Source of the DNA: Paracoccaceae bacterium
GTDB taxonomy: Bacteria > Pseudomonadota > Alphaproteobacteria > Rhodobacterales > Rhodobacteraceae
NCBI GenBank assembly: GCA_007131465.1
Contig: SLQN01000054.1
Span: forward strand, 1-19,954
Reading direction: 5' to 3'
Length of the DNA stretch: 19,954 nt
The position numbers were made by a program, and so were the translations under genes. The notes below the pieces were generated by a model. It saw nothing but the letters and a program-made list of their open reading frames with translations, was not told the origin of the DNA and made no database searches. Below are positions 1 to 10,100 of this stretch, piece by piece (position 1 is the first letter of the stretch; each line of letters begins with the position of its first letter).

Positions 1-1182
1 GACCCAGAGCCGCCCGTGACTGTCGCATTTTGCGTCGTTCAGCCGGTTCCCCGGAAGATCCTCCTCCACGGGCGAGAAAGGGGCCAGCGCGCCGTCCTGG
101 GTCACCAGCTTGATGCCCGATTCCGTCGCGCAGACCATGCCGCCAGACCGGCGCGGGATGATCGAACCAACCAGTTCCGGCATTGCCGTGGCCCGCCGGT
201 CGCCGGTGGTTGGATCGCCGGTGACAAGCGCGGGGGCAAGGATGTCGACCCAGTGGAGGCGACTTTCTGCTGCATCCCAGTGCGGCCCCTCGCCAAGGAA
301 ATCCTGCCCCGGAATAACGCATTGGACGGCAGTGCCGCCCAGCGAAAAGGGGCGCGGGTTCGCATTGATCGACATAGCCACCTCGCCAACATTCCCGGCG
401 ATGCGTCGCGCAGCTTCCATGACTTCGCGGCCCAAAGCGTGAAGCGCTTCTTCCGACAGCCGGAATGATGGCCCGATAACCCCGATCGCACCAAGCGGCT
501 GCGCCCGATGGTCGAGAATCGCTGCTGCGACAGCACTGACGCCTTCGTGGTGCTCCTCGATGGAGACCGCATAGCCGCGCGCCTTGATGATGTTGAGTTG
601 CTGGTCCAGATCGCCGCCATGCGTAATCGTCCGGTCTGTGAATGCGGTCAGATTACCAGCCTCGACAAGGACACGCCGCTCGGCGGGCGCAAGATGCGAC
701 GCGATTGCCTTTCCCAGCGCCGAAGCATGGATCGCAGCGCGACTTCCTACGCCATTGGCGATGCGGACCGGACGCACAGCTTCGCGCTGGTCGATATAAA
801 GCACCTCGCCGCTGTCCAGAATTCCAAGCCGCACTGTTTCCTGAGTCAGTTCGCGAAGGCGGACCATCTCGGGTTCGGCCGCCCCGCGCAAGTCGAACTG
901 GTCCCACACCCTGTGCGCAAGCTCGAAAGGTCGCGACCCGAGGCGGTAACTCTGGTCCCGCTGATCGAGGCGCACATATCGTTCTTCGACCAGAGTCTGC
1001 AAGATACGATGCAATGTGGCCTTGGTCAGCCCTGTGACTGCAAGTAATGCCGAAAACCGCGGTGGACGTGCCGACGAGGCAATGACATCAACGACTGCAA
1101 GGCCGCGAACGAGCGCCTGCATTCCCGGTTGCGCAGTAGCCCCCAACGTGTCGCCGGGGTCGGTTTCGGTCGCATGTTCCAT
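1..1182 (-). CDS. IclR-family regulator fused to SMP-30/gluconolactonase-like domain (3' part outside window)
   Basis: One frame stays open from the start to the left edge (394 codons visible). Residues about 20-75 are an IclR winged helix-turn-helix, with the recognition helix in GLTKATLHRIL (51-61). Residues about 85-262 match the IclR effector domain: SGEVLYIDQRE, IHASALGKAIASHL and EEHHEGVSAVAAAI. After a short linker a second domain begins: LGEGPHWD (296-303) and LHWVDI are the first-blade signature of SMP-30/gluconolactonase proteins, with E298 in the place of the first metal ligand. NRLNDAKCD (379-387) matches the family substrate-binding R-x-N-D motif. The remaining metal ligands would lie beyond the edge. 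The second of two nearby ATGs (1182) is preferred because AGGA lies 6 nt before it; the first (1188) abuts AGGA. The gene is divergent from the enolase-superfamily gene, which suggests local control of that operon. A fusion is seen directly; ligand and activity are unknown. Confidence 0.9.
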   Translation of the reverse strand, partial: MEHATETDPGDTLGATAQPGMQALVRGLAVVDVIASSARPPRFSALLAVTGLTKATLHRILQTLVEERYVRLDQRDQSYRLGSRPFELAHRVWDQFDLRGAAEPEMVRLRELTQETVRLGILDSGEVLYIDQREAVRPVRIANGVGSRAAIHASALGKAIASHLAPAERRVLVEAGNLTAFTDRTITHGGDLDQQLNIIKARGYAVSIEEHHEGVSAVAAAILDHRAQPLGAIGVIGPSFRLSEEALHALGREVMEAARRIAGNVGEVAMSINANPRPFSLGGTAVQCVIPGQDFLGEGPHWDAAESRLHWVDILAPALVTGDPTTGDRRATAMPELVGSIIPRRSGGMVCATESGIKLVTQDGALAPFSPVEEDLPGNRLNDAKCDSHGRLWV

Positions 1183-1220
1183 GTGCATTCCTGATTCTGT
1201 TCTTGCGCGCCGCTCCGAAA

Positions 1221-1250
1221 TATGTAGTTTGAAACTAAGTTCCAAGTCAA
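1221..1250 (-). promoter_or_regulatory. Probable promoter of the IclR-SMP30 gene
   Basis: On the minus strand TTGACT (1250-1245, five of six matches to the -35 consensus) is followed after 18 nt by TACATA (1226-1221), a weak -10 box. This places transcription roughly 30 nt before the start codon at 1182. No equally good promoter could be seen for the rightward gene, whose start lies only 10 bp from the -35 box. Inferred from sequence only. Confidence 0.45.
1229..1245. promoter_or_regulatory. 17-bp near-palindrome, candidate IclR-family operator
   Basis: TTGAAACT-A-AGTTCCAA forms two 8-bp arms with 7 of 8 positions complementary around one central base. It fills the spacer between the -35 and -10 boxes of the divergent regulator gene and ends 15 bp before the rightward start. 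IclR proteins bind such short dyads as dimers or tetramers and commonly repress their own gene, so this is a natural site for the neighbouring regulator. Binding itself is inference. Confidence 0.55.
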
Positions 1251-1260
1251 TGGCGGCGAG

Positions 1261-2409
1261 ATGAGAATTCAGCGACTCTGGCATAGGATGGTGCGCGCTC
1301 CCTTCCTGGACTCCATTGAATGGGGCTCGGGAAAGCGGTCGGGCACGACGCGGATGATCGTGCGGATCGAGACTACGGGCGGGGTTACCGGATGGGGCGA
1401 GGCGCAGTGCCTGATCCCCTCTGCCCCGGCGGTGATGCAGGACATCGCGCAGCTTGCTATCGGCTATGATGTGAGTGATGTGGAGCGCCTGCATCGCCAT
1501 GTGATGGGCGCGGGCTACTATCATCATCAGCGTGCGGCGGTGTTTGCCATTGCCGCAGTCGAGATGGCGATGTGGGATGCCTTCGGCAAGCATTGCGGCC
1601 AGCCGCTCTGGCGGCTTTGGGGCGGGCAATGGCGGGACCGGATCGAGGCGTCGGCCTATGTGTTTCATGCGGATCCTGAAAGGCTAGCGCCTGGCATCGC
1701 AGCCTTTCTCGATGCGGGGTTCGAGACATTCAAGATAAAGATCGGCTTCGATGCACACAGCGACATCACGCTGGCTGAAACAGCGCGACGCCTGATCGGT
1801 GCGCGGCCCATGCGGCTGGACGTGAACGGGGCATGGACCCCCGGCACGGCCCGCGCTCAGCTTGCGCGGCTTGCACCTTTACAGCCTGCCTATGTCGAGC
1901 AACCTCTCGAATTGTCCGATCTCGCCGGACATGCTTTGCTGCGTCAGGTCCAGCCCGCTCCGATAGCGCTGGATGAAAGCGCTTATACCCTGACCGATGT
2001 GGGGCGCATTGTGGCGGCGGGCGCGGCCGATGTCCTGCTGCTCGATCCGCATCAGGCAGGGGGGCTGTGGCAGACACTGAAAGCCGCGGCGATTGCCGAA
2101 GCGGCAGGAATTCCCGTGACGCTGCATTCGGGCGGCGAACTGGCGTTAAGTCAGGCGGCCTATCTGCACCTCGCGGCCTCTATCCCGAACATGACCATCG
2201 CAATCGACACCGAGCGAACCTATCTCGGCGCCGACATTTCGCAGTCTCCCCCGGTTCTCTCGAGCGGGCGCTTCACTGTGCCAGAGATGCCGGGGCTGGG
2301 CGTCGAGGTTGACGAGGCGCTGGTCGATGCGCTTGTGGTCGACCGGATCGAGGGAGCATATCTCGACCCGGCAAGGCCGGGGTGGTTTCCTGTGAAGCCA
2401 GCCTATTGA
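1261..2409 (+). CDS. Enolase-superfamily enzyme, mandelate racemase/muconate lactonizing type (probable acid-sugar dehydratase)
   Basis: A 382-residue cytosolic enzyme of normal family length: N-terminal capping domain (about 1-125) and a (beta/alpha)7-beta barrel. The catalytic map is visible: K158-I-K160, metal ligands D187 (RLDVNGAW), E213 (VEQP) and D238/E239 (ALDES), then D262 in LLLDPHQAGGL and H289 in TLHSGGE. Muconate-lactonizing enzymes have Lys at the D262 position, whereas an Asp-His pair is the mandelate racemase-subgroup arrangement, usual in acid-sugar dehydratases. That points to proton abstraction alpha to a carboxylate and loss of water; the substrate is not identifiable. ATG 1261 is the only usable start in frame, since the upstream frame closes at 1225 without another start codon. 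It directly follows GGCGAG, and a tiny ATG...TGA frame (1250-1264) overlaps it. Probably co-transcribed with the hydrolase 47 bp downstream. Confidence 0.9.
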   Translation: MRIQRLWHRMVRAPFLDSIEWGSGKRSGTTRMIVRIETTGGVTGWGEAQCLIPSAPAVMQDIAQLAIGYDVSDVERLHRHVMGAGYYHHQRAAVFAIAAVEMAMWDAFGKHCGQPLWRLWGGQWRDRIEASAYVFHADPERLAPGIAAFLDAGFETFKIKIGFDAHSDITLAETARRLIGARPMRLDVNGAWTPGTARAQLARLAPLQPAYVEQPLELSDLAGHALLRQVQPAPIALDESAYTLTDVGRIVAAGAADVLLLDPHQAGGLWQTLKAAAIAEAAGIPVTLHSGGELALSQAAYLHLAASIPNMTIAIDTERTYLGADISQSPPVLSSGRFTVPEMPGLGVEVDEALVDALVVDRIEGAYLDPARPGWFPVKPAY

Positions 2410-2444
2410 GGGCAGAGGGCGCACATTGAATGTCATGAGCCATC

Positions 2445-2451
2445 AGGGGAG
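2445..2451 (+). promoter_or_regulatory. Strong ribosome binding site of the hydrolase gene
   Basis: AGGGGAG lies 5 nt before the ATG at 2457. It fixes this start over a later in-frame ATG at 2475. Confidence 0.7.
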
Positions 2452-2456
2452 TTGCA

Positions 2457-3434
2457 ATGCGCAACGTTAGGGACATGCATGCCGTGATACCCCAGCCGGA
2501 AATGGCCCGACTACTCGCTAGGCTCGAGGCAGAAAACTATCAGCCTGTGCCGATCAACCCGCACGACATGACGCAGGCCCGTGTTGATTTCGAAATGCGG
2601 AATCAACGCTGGAATGACCCGATGCCCGAGGCTGTCTCGGTCCGTCATACTGCTCTCGCAACCAAAGGCCGAGACATTCCGCTGAGCATTTTCAAGACTG
2701 CCCGACCGGCCCCCGGCGCCGTCATCTTCGGACACGGCGGCGGTTTCGTCTTCGGGTCGCCTGCAACCCACGCGCGTTTTGCGGCACTTATTGCGGAAGG
2801 CGCCGGGCTTCCCGTGGTGTCGGTAGATTACCGGCTGGCGCCAGAGCATCCGTTTCCCGCTTCTCAGGAGGATCTGATTGCCGTGCTTGAACAGCGCGCA
2901 GATATCTGGAGGGCAGCAGAAATCGAAGACGGACCATGCGTTTTGATCGGGGACAGTGCCGGAGCAACGCTCGCTCTATCGGCACTAATTGCAAGGGTTG
3001 ACCTAGCGCAGGAGGTAGCGGCAGCTGCGTTTTGCTACGGAGCATACGGCACGGATTTTGATTCACCTTCGTATACCGCCTTTTCTACTGGCTATGGTTT
3101 GACACGGCACCGGATGATCGAATTCTGGTCACTGTATCTGCGTGAGGAAAGCCAGCGCCAGTCACCGAAAGCGGTGCCACTTCTTGCAGATGCTGCGCGC
3201 CTCGCGACTCTTCCACCGCTTTACATCAACGCTGCGGGACTTGATCCACTATTGTCGGACAGCCTTATGCTGCACCAACGCCTCTCGGATCTCGGAAGGA
3301 GCGACACGCTGGCCATCGACGAGGGAGTTGTCCACGGCTATCTGCAAATGAGCAATGAACTTGAACTCGCCCGACATGCGATCAACCGACTGACCCGATG
3401 GGTGGCTGAACAAACGGAAAGCCTGTCTAAATAA
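2457..3434 (+). CDS. Alpha/beta hydrolase, hormone-sensitive lipase (family IV) type esterase
   Basis: The 325-residue protein has the full family IV set. The oxyanion-hole motif HGGGFVFG is at 93-100, and YRLAPEHPFPA at 125-135 is the characteristic follow-on motif. The nucleophile elbow is GDSAG with S167, the acid is D263 in GLDPLLSDS, and the catalytic histidine is H293 in VVHGYLQM. Residues 1-85 are the helical cap region typical of these enzymes. There is no signal peptide, so it should act in the cytoplasm on short acyl esters or a lactone. Its position 47 bp behind the enolase-superfamily gene, on the same strand and with no terminator between, suggests one operon under the divergent IclR-SMP30 regulator. 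One might expect it to open or de-esterify an intermediate of the same pathway, but this rests on context alone. Confidence 0.92.
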   Translation: MRNVRDMHAVIPQPEMARLLARLEAENYQPVPINPHDMTQARVDFEMRNQRWNDPMPEAVSVRHTALATKGRDIPLSIFKTARPAPGAVIFGHGGGFVFGSPATHARFAALIAEGAGLPVVSVDYRLAPEHPFPASQEDLIAVLEQRADIWRAAEIEDGPCVLIGDSAGATLALSALIARVDLAQEVAAAAFCYGAYGTDFDSPSYTAFSTGYGLTRHRMIEFWSLYLREESQRQSPKAVPLLADAARLATLPPLYINAAGLDPLLSDSLMLHQRLSDLGRSDTLAIDEGVVHGYLQMSNELELARHAINRLTRWVAEQTESLSK

Positions 3435-3450
3435 CGGATGAAAACATCCG
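3435..3450 (+). terminator. Hairpin immediately after the hydrolase stop codon
   Basis: CGGATG-AAAA-CATCCG is a perfect 6-bp stem with a 4-nt loop, starting one base after the TAA. No U-tract follows at once; the first T5 run is at 3466-3470. It may be a weak terminator or an mRNA-end stabilising stem. Confidence 0.4.
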
Positions 3451-3540
3451 ATTGGATCCCAGTCGTTTTTCTATAGGTTGGTATTCGAACCAAGAGCAGA
3501 GTATATTGAAATGACTTGCGATCCAGAGAAGGTTCGACGT

Positions 3541-3921
3541 CACCCGCAGGCGGAACGGTCCGCGTAAAGCTTCGATAATCGTATCGAGAATGTCTGGCGC
3601 TACGCTGACCTTCGGACCGGGCCGTGTAACCTGGCCCATTGCGGCCAGAACTGCTTCTGCATCTGCCTCAACACGTGCCCGCGCTGGAATTCTTGTCAGC
3701 AGACCATCGCGCAAATCGTTCAGTGCCTTCGCGTGACGCAGCCGGCCCCCGGCTGTCGCGATGCGTGTCGCGATCTCCAGGGCGTCGACACCCGTCTCGT
3801 GCCGCAACTGCAGGCGGGGAGCCTGCGCGCAGAACTGGTCGAGTTCCGCCGTTGTGGGCAGAAGCTTCTCGACCATTTCCATTGCCAAGACGCACAAGCG
3901 CCCAGTTACGTCCAAAACGCG
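3541..3921 (-). pseudogene. Probable remnant of a WYL-domain transcriptional regulator (middle part only)
   Basis: The leftward frame opens after a TAG at 3924-3922; the first start-like codon is TTG at 3915. It reads like the region between the helix-turn-helix and the WYL core of that regulator family: an LAMEMVEKLLP segment, a helical stretch, then APDILDTIIEALRG and FRLRV, which resemble the family's VLDAVxEAL...LxVRY entry to the WYL domain. The N-terminal DNA-binding domain is absent upstream in every frame I read. After FRLRV the frame continues to a stop at 3427 with unrelated sequence, and a VEP tripeptide typical of the next WYL segment appears only in another frame. This fits a gene truncated at both ends, perhaps at a rearrangement junction beside the giant gene. 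Family assignment is by eye; the frame could instead be a small hypothetical protein or non-coding. Confidence 0.35.
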
Positions 3922-3955
3922 CTATCTGACCGTCATTGCCAACCCGCCCATCCAC

Positions 3956-4116
3956 AATGGGCGCTTCGGAGACTCCACCCTGGGTTGACCAACAACGGAT
4001 AGCCCAAGAGGCCTATTTGATAGCTTGATTTTTGAATCGAATTCTTGCAATCATTAACTAGCTTTTATTGAGAAGCCGTGTGGTGTGAACAACCACAAAA
4101 AATTATCAGGGGTCAC
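3956..4116 (+). promoter_or_regulatory. AT-rich leader and translation start region of the giant gene
   Basis: From about 4005 the sequence becomes strikingly AT-rich compared with everything around it, as expected for a promoter region, but no convincing -35/-10 pair stands out. TTGAAT (4032) with TAACTA (4055) at 17-nt spacing is the least bad. A 6-bp stem TGTGGT/ACCACA (4079-4084 and 4092-4097, 7-nt loop) lies in the probable leader. AGGGG (4108-4112) precedes the GTG at 4117 by 4 nt. An alternative in-frame GTG at 4078 has a weaker GAGAAG ahead of it. 3956-4004 shows nothing recognisable. Confidence 0.4.
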
Positions 4117-7100
4117 GTGACAAAGAACCGAACGTACCCCGCCCATTATCCTTCAAAGCTGTTGTTCGATACGCTCGAACCCAGGCTTTTGCTGAACGCC
4201 GATGTGCTTGCTCTGGACCTTGCTGCGTCGAACCCGGCAGGTGACGCGCAACATCTGCTGATCCGGATGATCGAGGATGCATCGCGTGCCTCTGCGACGT
4301 CAGAGGTCGTGCGCCGTGTGGAAATCGTGGACAGGCAGACAGCCGGCGATGCAGGCATTCTTGCTGTGCGCGATCTGGACAAGATATCCTCGATTGTCAT
4401 TTCAGGTGGACAGGGTGATGACAGCCTGATCGTGGATCACTCCAGCTTTTTCGCTGACGACATGCCGCCCGTCTTTTTTGATGGCGGCGACGGAGAAGAT
4501 CGGCTGGAAGTGAAATCCGGCACGCCGGGGCTCTGGCAGATGGATGGCCCGGGCAAAGGATCGATGGATCTTCCCGGCAGTACGGTCACCTTTGAAAATG
4601 TCGAATTGCTTGAGAGAACAGCGGTCCCGCCTGCGGGAATGAGATTATTGTCGACAGCCAGTGTGCCGGGCCTGGTTTCAGGGACCGACAGCGACCGGAT
4701 CATCTCGCTTAGCGATGGTGCCGATATTGCGACACTAAGGAATCACGCTGATCCGGGTTACATGGAGATCGAAACCGATACATTGGGGACAGAGCGCTTC
4801 CGTGTTCCTGACAATTCGCTGACCATCCTGCTCGGTGCAGGTGCCGACAGCCTGACAATCGAGTCTGTCGATTCGACCTTTGGTGCCGCTTTATCCGTCG
4901 ATGGCAAGGGCGGACGGGATTTCATTCGCGTGATCGGTGGGCTGAACACTGGCGGACATGACCTGTCGCTGTCAGGCAGGACCATCGTTTTTGGTGACGA
5001 TGCCGGTGCCTCCGTCACGGTTTCCACGCGTGACCCCGGTAATGTCAGCGCGGATGCGGGGAATATTGAGGTCAAGGCGGCCACGATTCAAGTCAAGCGC
5101 GGCGTGAGCCTTGATGCCACCAGCGGCGGACCCGGCGCGGATGGGGCAGTGACGCTTGCGGCCGAGATGGCCACAGGATCTACCGGCGCGGTGGGCGTCG
5201 ACATGCTGCAAATGGTGCAGCGGTTTCTGGGTCTGCCAGGGGGCGGGGGCAAGATGAGTTCGGGCGTCGATATCAACGGCGCTACGGTCATGGGCGGCGA
5301 GGTCACGATAACGGCAGCGACCCTCGACACATTTCCCGAGATTGACAGCCCGTTATTCGTCAAGCAACTCATTGGGAATCTGAACAGCCTGTTCAGCGAA
5401 CTGACGAGCGCGGCGACATCAGAGATCCTCGGGGTCGACCTTTCGGTGATCGTGCGCATCGCCAGTGCGACGGTCACTCTGGACGATGCGACTGTCTCGG
5501 GTAGTGGCAAAGTCACAATCGGCAGCAATACGGAGGTGGATGCCTCTGGTTCCGCGATCACTGTGACGCAAGGGGCGACGGCGGGCAGCTTCCAGATGGC
5601 CGCTGGCTTTGCACGCGGCGACGGCACCGCCAAGACAATCCTGAAGGGCCAGACCGAGGTCACGGGACAAGGCAGCGTGCGCATAACGTCCAGTTCGGAC
5701 GTAAGCGCAGCCATGTCGGCCACCGCATCGAACATACAGGATGTCTTCAAGAAGGACAGCAGCTTCAAAGGCGACGGCGTTTCGGTGGCGCTTGCCATCG
5801 CGAATGCCGACACGGTGTCGCATACCGATATCGGTGCGGACGTCACGGTGATATCCACCGCCGGCAATGTCAGCATTGCCGCCGACGGGGCGAGCAAGAC
5901 GGACGCCGGGGCGACGGTCACCGGCTATGTCAGGGGAAAGGCCGGGGTTACTGTCGGGCTCGGGTTCGACTTCGCCGATATCAAGACCACGGTGGCGGGC
6001 ACTGTCTCGGCAGCCGGGACCGGTGCCGCGGACAGCGCGAGCACGTTCAACCCGGCACGCGCCTTGAACACGACGACCAACCGCCTGACGCTGCCCGATC
6101 ATGGCTTCACCACGGGCGAGGCTGTCGAATACAATCCGGGCAATGCTGTTACGGTGGTGCCAATCGATTTCGATTTCCTGCCCATGGGCGGGCTTGAAGT
6201 GGGCGAAACATATTTTGTGCGCGTGGTCGATGCCGACACGATCGAGCTGTCTGCGCAGCCGCTGATCGGAATAGACAACACTGGTGTAAACGCAGGCGCA
6301 GAGCATCGACTTTACACCGCCGCAGCCAAGGTGTTCGCGCTCGACCCGTTCGATTCGTCCGACTTCACTGTGCGCCTGCCCGGGCATGGGCTGAGCAATG
6401 GCGATGTGATCGCCTATTCCAATTCCGGAGACGGCGATATTGCCGGGCTGACACCCGGAACACTCTACCGGGTGGTGGACGCCGATGACGAATTTTTCGG
6501 CCTTGAAACCCTGGATGGCACCCGCGCCGAGTTGGCGAAGGACGGCGCTTTGGGACAGCATGTCTTCGCTCCGGTTGCAGGGACAGCGCCGGAGCTTGTG
6601 CTGGCCGCGCTGGACGCGGATACCAACATCATTACCCTCGTGGATCACGGTTGGGAAGATGGCGATACGGTCGTCTACACGGTGGCCGGATCTCCAGATA
6701 ATGGCATCGGCGGGCTGGGCATCACCGAAGAGTTTGTCGTCGAGCGTATCGACGATGACCGCTTCCGTTTGCTTGATGGCGCTGGCGGGACAGTCGTGGA
6801 TCTTGGCCTTCCTGTGGCGGCGGACGAGCACGTATTCGTCTACGAGGAGAGCTTCCATGCCTTCACCGCCGATACCGATGTCGCGTCGGATCTGGGGACG
6901 ATCCGGATCGACGGGCATGGCTACACAACCGGCGATTTCGTCTATTACGCGGTCGATCCAAACGTGGAAACGGTCGGACAGACGACGAGCATTGATCTGA
7001 GCGATCCTGATAATCCGGTTGAGGAAGTCATCGAGTTGCGCGCCGCCGACAGGCCGATCCGGGGCCTATCGCCGGGCGGTGTCTATGCCGTGTTTGTCGA

Positions 7101-10100
7101 GGACGCGAACACCATTCGGCTGGCCCGGACTGCGCTGGCTGCCGATGGCGGCGGCGCGATCGACCTGACGGGCAACGGGACAGGCACCGCGCATACCCTT
7201 GGCCCGTCGGCCGAGACCGTGGGCATCGGGATCAGCGCCAAACTGCAATCCAGCAATTCGGTAAGCTCGTCGCCCTCGCTCGGCGCGAGCTTCTCACCGA
7301 TTGATTATTACAGCTCCGGCGTGACATCCGAGACGGTGATCCCCGCCTTGCTTCAGGGCCGTGACGCGTTTTCCAGCGAGATCGTGAAAAAGCAGGAAGA
7401 ACTTGCAGAAAACGTGGACGATTCCGGTTTTTCGGCGGCGGCGTCCGTTGCCGTCAATGTCGGTCGCCATGTAGCCAGGGCCGAGCTGACTGGCGCGACG
7501 CTGACCTCGGGGGCCGATATCCGTGTTGCCGCCGATATTGAGCAAAACTTGTCCACAAGCGCCAGTTCCTATGTTGGCACGCCCGACGGGTCAGAGGACA
7601 CAGTGGTCGCGCTGGCCTTCGGGGTGAGTGCGATCAAGAACGAGGCCTATGCAACCGTCGGGGCCGGATCAGTTCTGAACGCACAGGGCAACATTGATGT
7701 CTCCACGACCGTCACTTACCCGCTGGCCATCAACCTGGACGATCTGGCAAAGCCGGGTACATGGCTGGACAATGGGCTGGAGGGGATTCGCGGGCTGACC
7801 GATTCGGGCTTCGGGCTCATGGGTTTCTTCAACACACAGGTCACGGCGAACTCGAGCAGCAGCGCCAGTGATACGCAAGGGCAGGATGTCGTCGTCGTGT
7901 CAGGCGGAATCGGCGTCAACATAATCGAGAACGTGTCCGAGGCCAGTATCGGCCCGGGTGCCCGGATCAATCCGGATGTCATCGACCCCGGGGACGTCAC
8001 AGTCAGTGCGGACACGGAGATCAAGCTGCTAAGCCACGTTGGCAACATGTCGCTGTTCAGTCCCACGGGCGTGGCGAACAAGCTGCTGTTCCAGGGGAAG
8101 ACGCTGGCCGACCTCAAGAGCCGCGGCACAGCCATCTCCTTTAGCGAATCTGGCGGTAACGCCGTTGGCGGCATGGCGCTGGTCGATTTCATCGAGAACC
8201 GCACCGAGGCGCTGATCCTGCCCGGCGCTGTTATCGCGGCGGGCGCATCCACGCTGAGCGTGCGCGCCAAGGAAGATGTCTTCGGCATCAGCCTTGCGGT
8301 GGCCGGTGGCGAAACCGGGCCGAACGCCAAGTATAATTTCGCGGGTTCGGGCTACGGGCTGATCCATCTGTCGGACACCAATGCCGGGTTGGTGGCTGAT
8401 GAAGCCGCGGGCGTTTTCGTCACCTCGGGCGCGCTGGATATCGATGCAACTTCGGACATGCTGCATATCGGGATCGCCGGCACCGTCACGCTCGGTTCGG
8501 GCGGCAATGCCATCGGCATTTCGGCGGGCGTGAACGTCATCGAACGCGACACAGCGGCCTTTATCGGTACCAGACCCACCGGCGCGGCAGGTTTCGCGGA
8601 AGCGCAGGCGTCGGGCACGTCTCTCATCAATACCGGCGCTCTGACCATCGGGGCGGAGGCACGCGGCGGCGCATGGTCCTTCGTGATTGCTGGCACGGTC
8701 GCCACGGCACCGCCACCCGAAGCGCCTGATCCCACGCCTGATCTGCCGCCTGATGTGCCGACCGGCGGGGCCGATGGCGGGTTGAGCCCGGACGGTGCCG
8801 ACCTGCAAAACCTGTTCGAACTGCCCGATGAATATGACACGCCAATCGACAAGCCGGAGGGCGGGTTTGGCGTTTCGGGTGCGTTCGGCGTCAACTTCGT
8901 CACGCAGAACACGTTTGCCTATGTCAATCACGCCGCGCAGATATCGGCCGCCAGCGCCGTCATAAACGCAATTGATACGACCATCATGGTCTCTGCGACG
9001 GGTGCCGTGGCGCTGAACTTCGATAGCAAGCGTGCGGAGACCCGCAACTCCAAGTCCATTGCGGGCGTGTTCTCCCTGAACCAGACGCGCAGCACGACGC
9101 GGGCCTGGCTGGCCGGTGCGACGCTGGACAGCACGGGCGACGTTTCCGTCGGGGCAGAGCGCGGCGGCAGGATTTATGCCTTTGCCATCGCCGCCTCTGC
9201 CGATCTTTCGTCCGAGGCAACCGCCTTTGGCGGCTCGCTGACGGTCAACCGCATCCTCGACGACACGACTGCGCGTATCGGCAACGCGGAGGTGACATCG
9301 CAAAACGGGGACATTTCCGTGGTGGCCAAGAACACTGCCGAAATGCTGGTCATCGCTGGCGGGGCGGCGTTCAGCGGGCAGACGGGTGTTGGTGCATCAA
9401 TTGCCTTCAATCAGATCGCCGGGGCCACACGCGCGGTGATAGAGGATGCAGACGTCACTGCAATATCGGGTGACGTCGCTGTCACGTCGGTAACCGACAA
9501 CGCGCTGCGCGCACTGGCCGTATCGGCAGGGGTGCAGGTATCCGACGGCAGCACGTCTTCGCCTGTCGAGGACGACGATGCGGTTGCCGGGGCGGTCACG
9601 ATTGCGGTAAACATCCAGTCGGTTGAAGAGGGGCTCTTCCCCGGCGCCAATGCCGCCAACCCGGCGATGATCGAGGCGGCAATCATTGGCGGGTCGGTCG
9701 AAGCCGGCGGCGACGTGACCGTGAGGGCCGAAGATGGATCAGTCATTCAGGCCATCGGTGGCGCGCTCGGCCTTAGCCAGGAAGGCAAGGCGTTTGGCGC
9801 GTCGCTGGGATGGAACCAGATCGTCGGCGTGGTCCGCGCCGAGATCCGCGCGGGCGCGCAGGTCGGCGCGGGCGGCACGGTGTCGGTGCGCGCGTTGTCG
9901 ACCCAAGAAGATGCACTGATCGACGGCAAGATCTCGTCGGCGGTGATCGGGGGCGCGGCAGGCAACGAGGCCGCTGTAGGCGTTTCGGTCGCGATCAACG
10001 GCGTCGTGCTCGATGTCGGGGCGCAGATCGACGGGGCCGCGACTTCCGTGCGCGCGGATGGCAGCGTGACGGTCGAGGCGCGCGACAACTCGCGCATCCG

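Noticed and set aside
102..620. 172-codon frame on the same strand as the IclR-SMP30 gene
   Set aside because: It overlaps in another frame the continuous fusion frame, which carries the family motifs of both domains across this interval.
508..1047. 179-codon rightward frame
   Set aside because: Antisense to the IclR effector domain; no recognisable motif.
4079..4097. Hairpin in the leader considered as terminator or riboswitch
   Set aside because: On the plus strand it is followed by A residues, not U, and a single 6-bp stem is too small for any riboswitch class.
5419..6918. 499-codon antisense frame
   Set aside because: Opposite the HG-TGD module region; its sequence mirrors the module codons and shows no family motif.
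8029..9303. 424-codon antisense frame
   Set aside because: Shadow of the giant gene; low-complexity Arg/Gly composition.
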